Positions 1-9,105 are shown, numbered from the stretch's first letter. The stretch: DNA of 64,000 bases from Chitinivorax sp. B (GCF_005503445.1 NZ_SCOH01000010.1:1-64000); one strand, 5' to 3'. Notes: a model not told the origin generated them from the sequence alone. Made by a program: numbers and translations.

Positions 1-168
1 CTGCACCCAGTCCTGCCGCCAGTCCGGCAGGATGAACAATTCACCGCTCTCGTTGATGTAAGTCCGGGTCAGTTTGCCGACACACCAGATTGGTGTGGCA
101 AAAGCAGGCAATGTTGAGCACAGAGCGAGGCCGCCCACCAGTAGCATGCAGATCTTTTTAATATTCAT
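1..168 (-). CDS. Partial secreted protein of unknown function (N-terminal 56 residues)
   Basis: An open frame runs from an ATG at 168-166 on the minus strand to the window edge, so only the N-terminus is present. The first residues (MNIKKICMLLVGGLALCS, then LPAFA) form a typical Sec signal peptide with Lys-Lys, a hydrophobic core and an AFA-type cleavage site. The mature part begins TPIWCVGKL and contains a Trp-rich stretch. I do not recognise the family and the remaining sequence lies outside the window. The signal peptide makes a periplasmic or secreted protein likely. Confidence 0.6.
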   Translation of the reverse strand, partial: MNIKKICMLLVGGLALCSTLPAFATPIWCVGKLTRTYINESGELFILPDWRQDWVQ

Positions 169-705
169 TGAATGAATGTCCAGATTGTTTTGACTAATGC
201 AATAACGATTTTTCGACAGGTGCCGGGTTGGCGTTGCCCATGCCACGCATGATGTGGCTGATTCTTTTCATCAATCGTAAAAAATTGAAAAATAGCTGGC
301 AATCGGCTTCGGTGTAAACTATATGCAGTTACTGCAAGAAACACAAAAACATCCTACATTGAATAATTATGAAATTCTAAATATCACCTTCCTTGCCAAC
401 CGCCTTGATGATCAGCAGCAGTACATCTCCGGGCCACATCAGCGATCAATATATTGAAAATGTTGAATGTTATCCGATCACCTTGCCACCAGCATTGACA
501 TTGCGACCATCAACTCTGTTTTGATTCATGTCTCTATTTTGATAAAGTCAAATATAAAAACCTTGCACTTCAAATAAAATTTGATGATCAATATATCGAT
601 CACATTGACCCATTTTAATTAACAACATCCACATATAAGGCAAACATCAATATTTTCTCGTCAGATACGCTATCATCCTTTGCCCGACCGCTTTGAGAAC
701 AAACC
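169..705. other. AT-rich intergenic region without a gene
   Basis: This stretch separates the divergent partial secreted-protein gene from tas. I see no convincing coding frame on either strand. The 11-mer GATCAATATAT occurs at 444-454 and again at 586-596, each inside a short AT-rich near-palindrome. The region presumably holds promoters for both flanking genes, but none is clear enough to assign. Confidence 0.5.
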
Positions 706-1746
706 ATGCAAACCATTCAGCTTCCTCATTCCAACCTGATCGTGTCTCGAATCTGCCTGGGTACCATGACCTGGGGGGAACAAAACACCGAAGCTGAAGC
801 ACATAGCCAGCTTGATTACGCTTTTTCACGCGGTGTCAATTTCATTGATGCGGCAGAAATGTACCCGGTACCCGCAAAGCCGGAGACTCAGGGACTGACA
901 GAGCGTTATTTGGGTAGCTGGCTGAAAAAACAGGATCGCAGCAGGGTGATCGTTGCCACCAAAGTGGCCGGCCCATCTCGTGGGCTGGATTGGCTACGCA
1001 ACGGCGAAGCACCACAGCTGGATGCGCGACAGATTCGGATGGCGGTGGAAGCCAGCCTGAAGCGGTTGCAAACAGAATATATCGATCTGTATCAATTGCA
1101 TTGGCCAGCCCGTTATGTGCCGATGTTTGGCCAAGTCGGCTATGACCCAAACCAGGCGCGGCCCGCACCTGCCATCGAAGCGCAGTTGGATGCATTGGCC
1201 GGGCTCATCCGTGAGGGCAAGATTCGGCACATTGGTGTCAGCAATGAAACCGCCTGGGGGGTGTGCCAATTCACCAAGCAGGCTGAGCTTCGTGGATTAC
1301 CACGGATAATCAGCATCCAGAACGCCTATAGCCTGCTCAACCGCACTTTTGAAATGGGGGTGGCCGAGACTTGTCACCACGAACAGGTTGGTTTGCTGGC
1401 ATACAGCCCGATGGCGTTTGGGCTGCTGTCAGGCAAGTATCTGGCGAACCCTCAGGCCGATGGCCGTTTGACACGCTTTCCACAGTTTGGTGGCCGTTAT
1501 CACAAACCCTATGTCAGCGACGCGACCGCAGCCTATGTGGCATTGGCGAAGGAACATGGGTTATCTCCGGCTCAAATGGCGCTGGCGTTTGTCAACAGCC
1601 GCTGGTTTGTCGCCAGCAATATCATTGGTGCGACAACCCTGCAACAACTTGAAGAAAACATCGACAGCGCCAGTTTGCAGCTTAGTGATCACGTTTTGAG
1701 CGGAATCGAGGCAATCCACCAACGACATCCGAACCCGGTTCAATAG
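706..1746 (+). CDS. tas: NADP(H)-dependent aldo-keto reductase, Tas family
   Basis: This is a 346-residue cytosolic oxidoreductase of the aldo-keto reductase superfamily, the same length as E. coli Tas and very similar to it along its whole length as I remember that sequence. The AKR tetrad is visible: Asp48, Tyr53 (in AEMYPVP), Lys86 (in ATKVAGPS) and His132 (in YQLHWPAR). The C-terminal cofactor segment NIIGATTLQQLEENI is also typical. The physiological substrate of Tas is not well defined, and the family reduces aldehydes and ketones. The start ATG follows a purine-poor leader. The 3' end overlaps the convergent TonB-like gene by 65 bp. Confidence 0.9.
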   Translation: MQTIQLPHSNLIVSRICLGTMTWGEQNTEAEAHSQLDYAFSRGVNFIDAAEMYPVPAKPETQGLTERYLGSWLKKQDRSRVIVATKVAGPSRGLDWLRNGEAPQLDARQIRMAVEASLKRLQTEYIDLYQLHWPARYVPMFGQVGYDPNQARPAPAIEAQLDALAGLIREGKIRHIGVSNETAWGVCQFTKQAELRGLPRIISIQNAYSLLNRTFEMGVAETCHHEQVGLLAYSPMAFGLLSGKYLANPQADGRLTRFPQFGGRYHKPYVSDATAAYVALAKEHGLSPAQMALAFVNSRWFVASNIIGATTLQQLEENIDSASLQLSDHVLSGIEAIHQRHPNPVQ

Positions 1747-2497
1747 CCGGTTCGATCACAATCACCTGATCGGGGGAAAGTTTGGTCTGGTCGCCAAACG
1801 TGACCTCGATCAGTTTCTGATTACGCACCTGCTTGCCATTTTTCATCGCGGGGATGAATTTGGCATGACGCCACACATAGAGTGCGTTCTCATCCATCAA
1901 ATCCAGCGGGTTGGATTCCACGACCTCCAACTCGTCCACGCCACCTTGTTCATTGATCCACAGGCGCAACACTGCTCGGCCAATGACTTTCTTGGTTTCA
2001 TCCTGCAACGCCCACAATGGCAGAAATGGTGTAATGGGTTGTTCCGGCTCGGCAGGGGTATCCAGTTCGCTGGTTTCGTAGTAAGTCAGGTCCGGTGCTT
2101 CAATGACCCCCAGGCTGGGCAACCATGGTGCAGGCAAAGGCAAAGCAGCGATCGGTGCAACGGGTTCACCCGCTGCAATGGCCAGGCTGTCCGTTTCACT
2201 GATGATGGCAGGCAACGCCGGTACCGCAGGCGGTTTGGCCTGCTTGGGCATTGGCAGTTTAAGTGGAGATTTTTCGACGGTTGTTGGTGTAGTGCTGAGT
2301 TGCGACGTTGCAGATGAAACAACCGGTTGCCGTGGTGACAGGCGTAACTCGATTGATTGTCTGCGTTGAGGGCTTGGCTGGTCACTATAGACCGTGATAC
2401 CAAAGATCAACAGGTAATGCAGCAGCACTGATGATGACAATGCTGTACTGAAGAAAACGGCGGGACGCCATGGTTTTGTCGATTGCTCCACCTGCAA
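1682..2497 (-). CDS. TonB-like energy transducer (first of two in the window)
   Basis: The 271-residue protein has the TonB layout. A short cytoplasmic N-terminus is followed by one membrane anchor at about residues 13-36 and a Pro-rich periplasmic spacer at about 50-160. A C-terminal TonB domain sits near residues 178-240, with GRAVLRLWINEQGGVDELEV and a later W-R-H-A-K-F-I-P-A segment. Such proteins pass proton-motive force from ExbB/ExbD to outer-membrane receptors. No exbB or exbD is adjacent, so partners must be encoded elsewhere, possibly at 25.0-26.1 kb. It is the last gene of the pepP-ubiH-ubiI-like-dsbC run, starting 18 bp after dsbC. The acidic tail extends about 30 residues beyond the domain and overlaps tas on the opposite strand. 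Confidence 0.75.
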   Translation of the reverse strand: MQVEQSTKPWRPAVFFSTALSSSVLLHYLLIFGITVYSDQPSPQRRQSIELRLSPRQPVVSSATSQLSTTPTTVEKSPLKLPMPKQAKPPAVPALPAIISETDSLAIAAGEPVAPIAALPLPAPWLPSLGVIEAPDLTYYETSELDTPAEPEQPITPFLPLWALQDETKKVIGRAVLRLWINEQGGVDELEVVESNPLDLMDENALYVWRHAKFIPAMKNGKQVRNQKLIEVTFGDQTKLSPDQVIVIEPAIEPGSDVVGGLPRFRSKRDH

Positions 2498-2515
2498 AAC
2501 GCCCCGCTGTTGGTA

Positions 2516-3301
2516 TTACTTGGCTGCGCCCAGTTCTTGCTCGATCTGTTCGCGCGGGATGGCGCCCGGCACCAGCTTGCCATTCGGGAAAACGATGCCC
2601 GGTGTACCGCTAATACCAAATTGCTCAGCCAATGCAGCGATCTTGGTCATTGGGGTATCACACTTCGCTTCGCCTTCCGGTACCTTGTTTTCCAGCATCA
2701 ATGCTGTCCATGCTGCGGCACGATCAGCCGAACACCATACCAGTGCAGATTTGCGATGAGCATCAGGGTGCAATTGCGCCAACGGGTACAGGAAAGTATA
2801 GATGGTGACGTTATCCATATCCTTCAGCGACGTTTCCAAGCGCTTGCAGAATGGGCAATCCGGATCTGAGAATACGGCCAGCTTGCGCTCCCCCTTGCCT
2901 TTGACAACCTTGATTGCATCATCGAAAGGCAACGACGCAAAATCGACCTTGCGCAGATCAGCCACACGGCTCTCAGTCAGGCTCTTGCGGGTGGTCAGGT
3001 CTACCAGTTCGCCATCCAGCAGGTATTTGGCATCACGATCGACATACACCACATTACGTTTGTTCACGACCACTTCGTACAGGCCGGGAATCGGTGTGGT
3101 ATTGACGCTGTCGATACGTGCATTGGGTACACGTTCCGCCAGTTTTTTCTTGATTTCTTCCGCCAGGGCGGGTTTGATCGGGCCTTTTTCGGCAACAGTT
3201 TTATCGGCTGCCACCGTGGAATTGGGCAAGCATGCCGCCAGCGCCAGCGTAACAGCAATAGATGCGCTTGCACGCCCGAATTTCAACATGAATGTACTCA
3301 A
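2516..3301 (-). CDS. dsbC: Thiol:disulfide interchange protein DsbC
   Basis: This is a periplasmic protein-disulfide isomerase of 261 residues. After the signal region comes the N-terminal dimerisation domain (about 40-115), then a thioredoxin fold with the active site CPFC at Cys149/Cys152 (in SDPDCPFCKRL). The cis-proline loop is at Thr233-Pro234 (GTPGIVFPNG). Cys190 and Cys214 match the structural disulfide of DsbC. The start chosen is a TTG at 3301, because GGAG lies 7 bases upstream of it; the in-frame ATG at 3289 is too far from that site. The signal region contains LAAC (Cys24), which resembles a lipobox, so the protein could be lipid-anchored. Cleavage after TVAA is the alternative. 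Confidence 0.9.
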   Translation of the reverse strand: MSTFMLKFGRASASIAVTLALAACLPNSTVAADKTVAEKGPIKPALAEEIKKKLAERVPNARIDSVNTTPIPGLYEVVVNKRNVVYVDRDAKYLLDGELVDLTTRKSLTESRVADLRKVDFASLPFDDAIKVVKGKGERKLAVFSDPDCPFCKRLETSLKDMDNVTIYTFLYPLAQLHPDAHRKSALVWCSADRAAAWTALMLENKVPEGEAKCDTPMTKIAALAEQFGISGTPGIVFPNGKLVPGAIPREQIEQELGAAK

Positions 3302-3314
3302 AGAATGTCTCCAG

Positions 3315-4490
3315 TTAACCTAATGCATGACGAATCAGCCGATGCTTGATCGGGCCCAACCGGTCGGTCATTGCCAAACCGGTGTTACGCAACCAGCCAA
3401 GCAGGCTGTTGTCGTTGTTGAACAGGCGTTGCAGGCCATCAGTCACGACCTGCATTGCCAATACATCTTCTTTGCGTGCACGCTCATAACGGCGCAACAG
3501 CAAATGTTCACCCAGGTCCTCTCCCGGCACGGCGCTTTTCAGTACCCGGGCCAGGGTACGTGCATCCTGGAAACCAAGATTGACCCCCTGTCCCGCCAAC
3601 GGATGTACATTGTGGGCAGCATCACCAATCAGGGCCAGCCGGGGGGCCACAATACGATCCAGATGCAATAATCGCAACGGAAATACTGCCGCCGGAGTGA
3701 TCAATGTCAGCGTCCCCAGTTCATGTCCGCCAGCGGCGGCCACCCGTTCACACAATGCAGTAGGATCAAGTCCAGCCAATTCATCGGCCTTGGCGTCCCA
3801 GGTAGACCATACCATTGACATCCGGTTCCCCGGTAGCGGCAACCAGGCCAAAATGCCATCGGGAAAGAACCATTGGCGCGCAATTTGCCCATGTGGCTTC
3901 TCACACAGGAAATTCGCCACGACACCTTTTTGCTGATAGAGACGCGGTGCTGCACTGATGCCCGCTTGACTACGCACCCACGAGTTGGCCCCATCTGCCC
4001 CGACCACCAGTTGCGTGGTCAATGTCTGCCCACCAGCCAATGTCAAATTGGCCATCCGTCCACCCAACTCGACCTGGGCGGGTTCTGCCGGGCAAATGAT
4101 TGAAACATTTTCGGCGGCCTGCACAGCTTGCCACAATGCATCTTGCAGCAACCTGTTTTCCAGAATGCACGCCAGTTGCGGTACACGCACATCGTCAGCG
4201 GAAAACGCGAGTCTGGCATCATGCGCATCGCCACGCACCAGCATCTGACTAACGGGGCCAAGCCTATCCTTGGCCATGTGCTGCCAGGCACCCAGCTCTT
4301 CCAGAAACTGCTGGCTGCCAGGGCTGATCGCATAAATTCGAGAGTCCCAGCTATCGCTTGCTGGCAATGCGGTAGGTTTGCGTCCTTCAACCAACACCAC
4401 ACGAAGCCGACTATTGGCCAATGCCAACGCCAGACTGGTGCCCACCAGGCCGCCACCTACAATGGCTACGTCAAAGTCATGCTGCATCAT
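3315..4490 (-). CDS. FAD-dependent UbiH/UbiF/UbiI-family hydroxylase (ubiquinone biosynthesis)
   Basis: This 391-residue flavoprotein monooxygenase has all three FAD signatures of the family: an N-terminal Rossmann motif VAIVGGGLVG, a middle DG motif VVGADGANSWVR, and the GD motif LIGDAAHNVHPLAGQGVNLGF. Family members hydroxylate the aromatic ring of ubiquinone precursors at C5, C6 or C1. The order pepP-ubiH-this gene matches pepP-ubiH-ubiI (visC) in E. coli, so UbiI is the best guess by context. UbiF or a broad-specificity UbiM-like enzyme cannot be excluded from sequence. Its ATG overlaps the ubiH stop by 4 bases, and dsbC begins 13 bases after its stop. Confidence 0.85.
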   Translation of the reverse strand: MMQHDFDVAIVGGGLVGTSLALALANSRLRVVLVEGRKPTALPASDSWDSRIYAISPGSQQFLEELGAWQHMAKDRLGPVSQMLVRGDAHDARLAFSADDVRVPQLACILENRLLQDALWQAVQAAENVSIICPAEPAQVELGGRMANLTLAGGQTLTTQLVVGADGANSWVRSQAGISAAPRLYQQKGVVANFLCEKPHGQIARQWFFPDGILAWLPLPGNRMSMVWSTWDAKADELAGLDPTALCERVAAAGGHELGTLTLITPAAVFPLRLLHLDRIVAPRLALIGDAAHNVHPLAGQGVNLGFQDARTLARVLKSAVPGEDLGEHLLLRRYERARKEDVLAMQVVTDGLQRLFNNDNSLLGWLRNTGLAMTDRLGPIKHRLIRHALG

Positions 4491-5668
4491 ATCCCCGCCC
4501 CAAACACCATATGTTGAGTCAGTCGCTTGCGGGCTGCTGGCACCATATCCAGCAAAGCCAAACCACTGCCCCGTGCCGTACTGGCAGCACTGCCGGGCAT
4601 GGCAAACAATTTGATCAGTCCATCGGTGAACGCCGTCGTACTGGTGGCATCCAACGCACGACGCTTGGCATAGCGATTCAGCATGTTGCGGCTACCCAGC
4701 TCGTCACGCTTGCTTTCCTTCACCACTTTGGCCAGGGCCATCGCATCTCTCAGTCCCAGATTGAAACCTTGGCCAGCAACTGGGTGCAATACCTGAGCAG
4801 CATTGCCGATCAGAACGGTTCGTACGCTGATTGGACTGACCAAACGACGTAACGCCAGCGGAAAAGCCGCTCGAGCGCCTACTGAAACAAATTGACCGGC
4901 ACGGTTACCGAAGCGCGCTTGCAACTGCGTCAGAAACGCCGTATCAGATAACGCCAGACAAGCCTCCACGGCCTCACTCCGGCAAGTCCAGACCAGTGCA
5001 TATCCTTCACCACGCGGCAACAACGCCATCGGCCCATCATCCGAGAAACGCTCATATGCAATATGCTGCTGCGGCTGATCAGTGCGGACATCACATACCA
5101 CCGCATGCTGGCCATAGTCCTGATGCCGGCGCTCAATGCCCGGCAGCTCAGTCAAACCCTTGCCGCCATCCGCTACGACCAGCAGGCTGGCGGTCACCAG
5201 CTTTTGAACATGTCCCTGATTCAATCGCAGGGCCACATACCCGGCCAACGGCTTGACCATATCCAATTGCACACCCGTGTGGAAGTGGATTGGGGCTGCC
5301 GCCAGTGCCGCATTCAAGGCTCCGGCCAAATCTCCATAATTCACCACGTAGCCCAAGGCTGGCACATCCAACTCAGTATGAGACAAAGTGGCATGACCGA
5401 AACCCTGGCGCTGCGACACATGCACCGTTTCGATGGCAGTCGCTTGCGGAATTGGGTGCCATACATCCAATCCCTGCAGGGTCTGTACACTCCCCCAGGA
5501 CAGTGCAAGTGCACGTGGGTCCTGGCTTGGTAAACTGGCACGGGCTTCGAATACACCCACAATCAGCCCCTGCCCTTGCAACGATAAGGCCAATGCCGCC
5601 CCAACCGGCCCGCCGCCAACGATTGCCACATCCAAATGCTCTGGCAAGCTTGCAATTCGGTTTGCCAT
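4487..5668 (-). CDS. ubiH: 2-octaprenyl-6-methoxyphenol hydroxylase UbiH
   Basis: This is a 393-residue FAD monooxygenase. It has VAIVGGGPVGAALALSL at the N-terminus, the DG motif LLVVADGGKGL, and the variant C-terminal motif LIGNAAQVLHPVAGQGFNLGLRD. The NAAQ-LHP form of that last motif, in place of GDAAH, is characteristic of UbiH and separates it from the neighbouring UbiI-like paralogue. It catalyses an oxygen-dependent ring hydroxylation in ubiquinone biosynthesis at the inner membrane. It starts 14 bp after the pepP stop and overlaps the next gene by ATGA, so the three genes are almost certainly co-transcribed and translationally coupled. Confidence 0.88.
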   Translation of the reverse strand: MANRIASLPEHLDVAIVGGGPVGAALALSLQGQGLIVGVFEARASLPSQDPRALALSWGSVQTLQGLDVWHPIPQATAIETVHVSQRQGFGHATLSHTELDVPALGYVVNYGDLAGALNAALAAAPIHFHTGVQLDMVKPLAGYVALRLNQGHVQKLVTASLLVVADGGKGLTELPGIERRHQDYGQHAVVCDVRTDQPQQHIAYERFSDDGPMALLPRGEGYALVWTCRSEAVEACLALSDTAFLTQLQARFGNRAGQFVSVGARAAFPLALRRLVSPISVRTVLIGNAAQVLHPVAGQGFNLGLRDAMALAKVVKESKRDELGSRNMLNRYAKRRALDATSTTAFTDGLIKLFAMPGSAASTARGSGLALLDMVPAARKRLTQHMVFGAGI

Positions 5669-5682
5669 ATTTGCCCCTCGGT

Positions 5683-6987
5683 TTACCTTGCTGCCATGGC
5701 AGCTTCTATGTCCACCACTGTTTTGGGTGTGCCATCAGTCAACACCTCGTAACCTGTTGTCGTGATGACTACGTCGTCTTCAATACGGACGCCTATATTC
5801 CAAAATGCCGCCGGCACCTTGTCGGTTGGACGGACATACAAGCCAGGCTCCACCGTCAGCACCATACCAGGCTGCAATGCACGCCAGGTGCCCTGTTGCT
5901 TGTATTCACCCACATCATGCACGTCCAGCCCAAGCCAGTGACCTGTTTGATGCATGTAAAACTGACGATAGGCCTCAGACTCGATGGCTTCGTCCACAGT
6001 GCCTGTCAGCCATTTCAGGTCAATCATGCCTTGAGCCAGTATCCGCACTGCAGCCTGGTGTGAATCGTGCCAACCACAGCCAGGTCGCAAGACATCAATC
6101 GCTGCTTGTTGTGCTGCCAGCACGATCTCATAGACATCCCGCTGTGGGCCGGAGAACTTGCCGTTGACCGGAAAGGTGCGGGTGATATCGCTGGCATAGC
6201 CTTCCAGCTCACAACCCGCATCAATCAGCAGCAGATCGCCATCTTTCAGTTGCGCGGTGTTTTCACCATAGTGCAGCACACATGCATTCGCCCCCGTCGC
6301 CACAATGCTGCCATAGGCTGGTGCACGACTACCCCTGCGATAGAACTCATGCATTAGCTCGGCTTCAACTTCATACTCAAAGCAACCGGGCGCGGCAAAC
6401 TGCATCGCACGAATGTGCGCATCCCGCGAAATCTGCGCAGCACGACGCATCACACCCAGCTCCTGCTCATCCTTGATCAGACGCATTTCATTCACAAGAG
6501 GCCGCCAATCTGCCAATTCAATGGGTGCAACGTTGGCATGACGCGACTTTCTGCGGGTTGCATTCAGCCATCCCATGACACGTGCATCCCAAACGGCATC
6601 CGCCCCAATGGCCGAATAAAAGCGGGACTGCTCGTACAACAACTCTGGAAGACGGGCATCAATGTCGTTCAACGACCAAGCCTCGTCGAAACCAAACTTT
6701 TCTTTGGCAGCTGCAGGGCCATAGCGGAAACCATCCCAAATCTCGCGCTCCAGATCCTTGTCACGACAGAACAAAATACTTTTCGAGGCATTGCCCGCCA
6801 CGATCACCAAAATAGCATCTGGCTCAGGAAAAGCGGTCAGATAGAAAAACGAACTATCAAACCGGAATGGATAGGTGGAATCAGCGTTACGAATCACTTC
6901 CGTTGAAGTCGGAATGACAGCGACACCATGTTTCATCTGTCCTGCCAAACGGGCACGGCGAGCGATGGTCAGCGCAAGTTGGGTCAT
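5683..6987 (-). CDS. pepP: Xaa-Pro aminopeptidase PepP
   Basis: This cytosolic aminopeptidase P is an M24B metallopeptidase of 434 residues from the chosen start. It has the creatinase-like N-terminal domain and a pita-bread catalytic domain. The dinuclear metal ligands are visible: Asp in LLIDAGCELEGYASDITRTF (two Asp), His in MHQTGHWLGLDVHD, Glu in VLTVEPGLY and Glu in GVRIEDDVV. It removes N-terminal residues preceding proline. The start at 6987 (MTQLALTIARRARL) aligns with known PepP N-termini. An upstream in-frame start at 7047 would add 20 atypical residues. It heads the minus-strand run pepP-ubiH-ubiI-like-dsbC-tonB-like. Confidence 0.92.
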   Translation of the reverse strand: MTQLALTIARRARLAGQMKHGVAVIPTSTEVIRNADSTYPFRFDSSFFYLTAFPEPDAILVIVAGNASKSILFCRDKDLEREIWDGFRYGPAAAKEKFGFDEAWSLNDIDARLPELLYEQSRFYSAIGADAVWDARVMGWLNATRRKSRHANVAPIELADWRPLVNEMRLIKDEQELGVMRRAAQISRDAHIRAMQFAAPGCFEYEVEAELMHEFYRRGSRAPAYGSIVATGANACVLHYGENTAQLKDGDLLLIDAGCELEGYASDITRTFPVNGKFSGPQRDVYEIVLAAQQAAIDVLRPGCGWHDSHQAAVRILAQGMIDLKWLTGTVDEAIESEAYRQFYMHQTGHWLGLDVHDVGEYKQQGTWRALQPGMVLTVEPGLYVRPTDKVPAAFWNIGVRIEDDVVITTTGYEVLTDGTPKTVVDIEAAMAAR

Positions 6988-7295
6988 GAATTGGTTCCAG
7001 GGGCGGATGTAAGCAGTCAAAATAGCGCCCATTATAGGGGATACCAACGTTGCACGGGTTCCGAGCGTCTCGCAAATGTGGCCGGCAATCCCAAGCTAAC
7101 CGAATCGGCATGGCAAGCATACATTCGGTTTTCAGGCTAACACGCCAATTCAGACAGTAATCAAGGCAATGTCATCAGAATGGCCCAGCCATTTGCTGGC
7201 CTACTTACCGCCAAGCATATAAAAAACCGGGCAACAGATTGTTGAATCAGGCAAGATCGCAGGTTGTTTTCAATCGAGCATTTGATCGATACGCC

Positions 7296-7823
7296 ATGAA
7301 TCTCTATTTCCGTTTCCTGATCACCCTGTTACGTACCTTGCTTGCCAAACGTGGCGAGGTCATGGCACCAGCCCGCCAGCGTTTTCGCTGCATGCCATGG
7401 GATTGCGATATCAACCTGCACATGACCAATTCACGCTATCTGTCGTTCATGGATCTGGGCCGCACCTATCTGCTTGGCACATCCGGACTGCTTGGAACAC
7501 TGCTCAAACACAAGTGGGGCCCAGTCGCGCAAGCTGTAGACATGACCTTCATTCGAGAAATTGGACCGTTTCAACAATTTGAACTGGTCACCCGCTTGCT
7601 TTGCTGGGATGACAAATACTGGTACATCCAGCAGGATTTCGAGGCAGATGGGAAGCTCTGCGCCTCAGCAGTATTGCGCGGCCTGTTTGTCCAAGGCAGG
7701 AATAAGATTCCGTCATCCATGGTGCTAGGTTCGCTGGGTTACCATGAGCCATCTCCTCCATTCCCCGCTCATGTAGAAGCTTGGACTGTTGCATTTCAAC
7801 TGAAAAAATCATCGGCCCAATAG
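7296..7823 (+). CDS. Hotdog-fold acyl-CoA thioesterase family protein (THEM6/YbgC-like)
   Basis: The product is a 175-residue protein with an N-terminal hydrophobic or amphipathic stretch (MNLYFRFLITLLRTLL) followed by a 4HBT-type hotdog domain. The segment MPWDCDINLHMTNSRYLSFMDLGR carries the Asp and His/Asn pattern of the family's active-site helix. Members hydrolyse acyl-CoA thioesters, but the substrate cannot be read from sequence. The ATG at 7296 is preferred over an in-frame TTG at 7239, since homologues begin near the hydrophobic helix. The gene stands alone, divergent from pepP, with a GC-rich hairpin just after its stop. Confidence 0.75.
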   Translation: MNLYFRFLITLLRTLLAKRGEVMAPARQRFRCMPWDCDINLHMTNSRYLSFMDLGRTYLLGTSGLLGTLLKHKWGPVAQAVDMTFIREIGPFQQFELVTRLLCWDDKYWYIQQDFEADGKLCASAVLRGLFVQGRNKIPSSMVLGSLGYHEPSPPFPAHVEAWTVAFQLKKSSAQ

Positions 7824-7826
7824 AAA

Positions 7827-7844
7827 CGCCCGGCAAGCCGGGCG
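7827..7844. terminator. GC-rich hairpin between convergent genes
   Basis: The inverted repeat CGCCCGG-CAAG-CCGGGCG lies between the stop of the thioesterase gene and the stop of the convergent crotonase gene. On the minus strand it is followed by TTTCTATT, so it more likely serves the crotonase gene. Confidence 0.5.
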
Positions 7845-7882
7845 ACAAATTCAACAATATGCTGTAATGCCGGTTCACCGGA

Positions 7883-8686
7883 TCAATCGGTGTGCCAGAT
7901 AGGCTCTCGTTTCTCCAGAAAGGCCGTTATACCTTCTCGCGCATCGTCAGACATGACATTCAGTGCCATCACTTCAGCGGCGTACTGATAAGCCTGTTCC
8001 AATCCCATATCCAGTTGGCGATAGAACATCTGCTTGCCGGCCATGATTGAGGAGGCAGGCTTATCACAAATCGATTTGGCCAAACGCATGGTTTCCTCAT
8101 CCAGATGTTCCGGTGACACCACTCGGTTGACCATCCCCCGCACAAATGCTGTATGCGCATCGATAGAATCACCAGTCAATAGCATCTCCACCGCGACCTT
8201 TCGAGGCAAGCTCCGACTGATTGCAACTGCAGGCGTGGCGCAGAACAAGCCGATATTGATACCAGAGGTTGCAAACTTTGCCGATGTGGAAGCTACCGCC
8301 AAGTCACAATTTGCCACCAGCTGGCATCCCGCAGCGGTCGCCATGCCATGGACTTTGGCAATGATCGGTTGTGGCATGCGGGTCATGGTCATCATCAACC
8401 GGCTGGATTGCCGGAACAATGCGACACAATGTTCTCGGGTGTAACGCCCCTGGATTTCCTTCAGATCATGCCCGGAACAAAAAGCAGGGCCACGTGCAGC
8501 CAGAACCACCACACGTATCGATTCATCCAGCGCAATCGCATCCAACTCGATCTGCAGTCTCGAAATCAGCTGGCTGGACATCGCATTCTGTTGCTTGGGA
8601 CGATTCAACGTTAGTTGAACAATGCCTTCATGGCGCTCACGGAGCACAAGCGAGGTAACGTCATCCTCAACGACAACGGTTTGCAT
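7883..8686 (-). CDS. Enoyl-CoA hydratase/isomerase (crotonase) family protein
   Basis: The product is a 267-residue crotonase-fold protein. The oxyanion-hole segments are visible: GPAFCSGHDLKEI in the first half and MATAAGCQLVANCDLAVAS in the second. The usual hydratase glutamate positions are not clearly conserved, since Gly-Cys-Gln replaces the Gly-Gly-Gly-Cys-Glu pattern. The reaction could therefore be an isomerase, hydrolase or ECHDC3-like function and not classical beta-oxidation hydration. The start at 8686 is chosen because CAGGAGA lies 5-8 bases upstream; an in-frame start at 8716 would lack this site. It is monocistronic. Confidence 0.82.
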   Translation of the reverse strand: MQTVVVEDDVTSLVLRERHEGIVQLTLNRPKQQNAMSSQLISRLQIELDAIALDESIRVVVLAARGPAFCSGHDLKEIQGRYTREHCVALFRQSSRLMMTMTRMPQPIIAKVHGMATAAGCQLVANCDLAVASTSAKFATSGINIGLFCATPAVAISRSLPRKVAVEMLLTGDSIDAHTAFVRGMVNRVVSPEHLDEETMRLAKSICDKPASSIMAGKQMFYRQLDMGLEQAYQYAAEVMALNVMSDDAREGITAFLEKREPIWHTD

Positions 8687-9105
8687 GGTTCTGTCTCCTG
8701 TCACATTGCATGCCAAAGCGCCTCCCCGCTTCGGTCACGAGCATACAACCATTTCTCGGCTGGAAACCTCCAGAATTCAGTAGTGAGAAAACGATTCCGC
8801 GTGGGTGTCCGCTTGAATTGATGTCATCACCCAAACTTCCTCGCTCAGCATCATGAATTGCAACAATCGGTCGTGAAAGACCCACACACTATTCATGATC
8901 ACACAGTTTTCTAACGCTAGCACATTCAACAAAATTAATCAGAATGACTTGTTTTGCAACGCAAAAATCTTCTTTACATGACTATTTTCAAATATCCCCC
9001 ATAGTTGCGGACCACCGGCAGAAGGCTAATTTCGGTATCGTGGCACCGCACCATTTTTTGTCCCGAATTGGCCATTTAATTCATATTATTGCGTAGGCCA
9101 AAAAC
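8687..9105. other. Intergenic region without a gene
   Basis: About 420 bases lie between the crotonase start and the comEA-side terminator. I see no frame with credible composition or a ribosome-binding site. It should contain the crotonase promoter on the minus strand. Confidence 0.4.

Noticed and set aside
1755-1775. ATCACCTGATC near the start of the TonB-like tail as a third copy of the palindromic operator
   Set aside because: Only half of the 16-bp palindrome is present and it lies inside coding sequence.
5290-6063. 257-residue plus-strand open frame
   Set aside because: Antisense to ubiH and pepP, with His/Pro/Gln-rich composition typical of a shadow.
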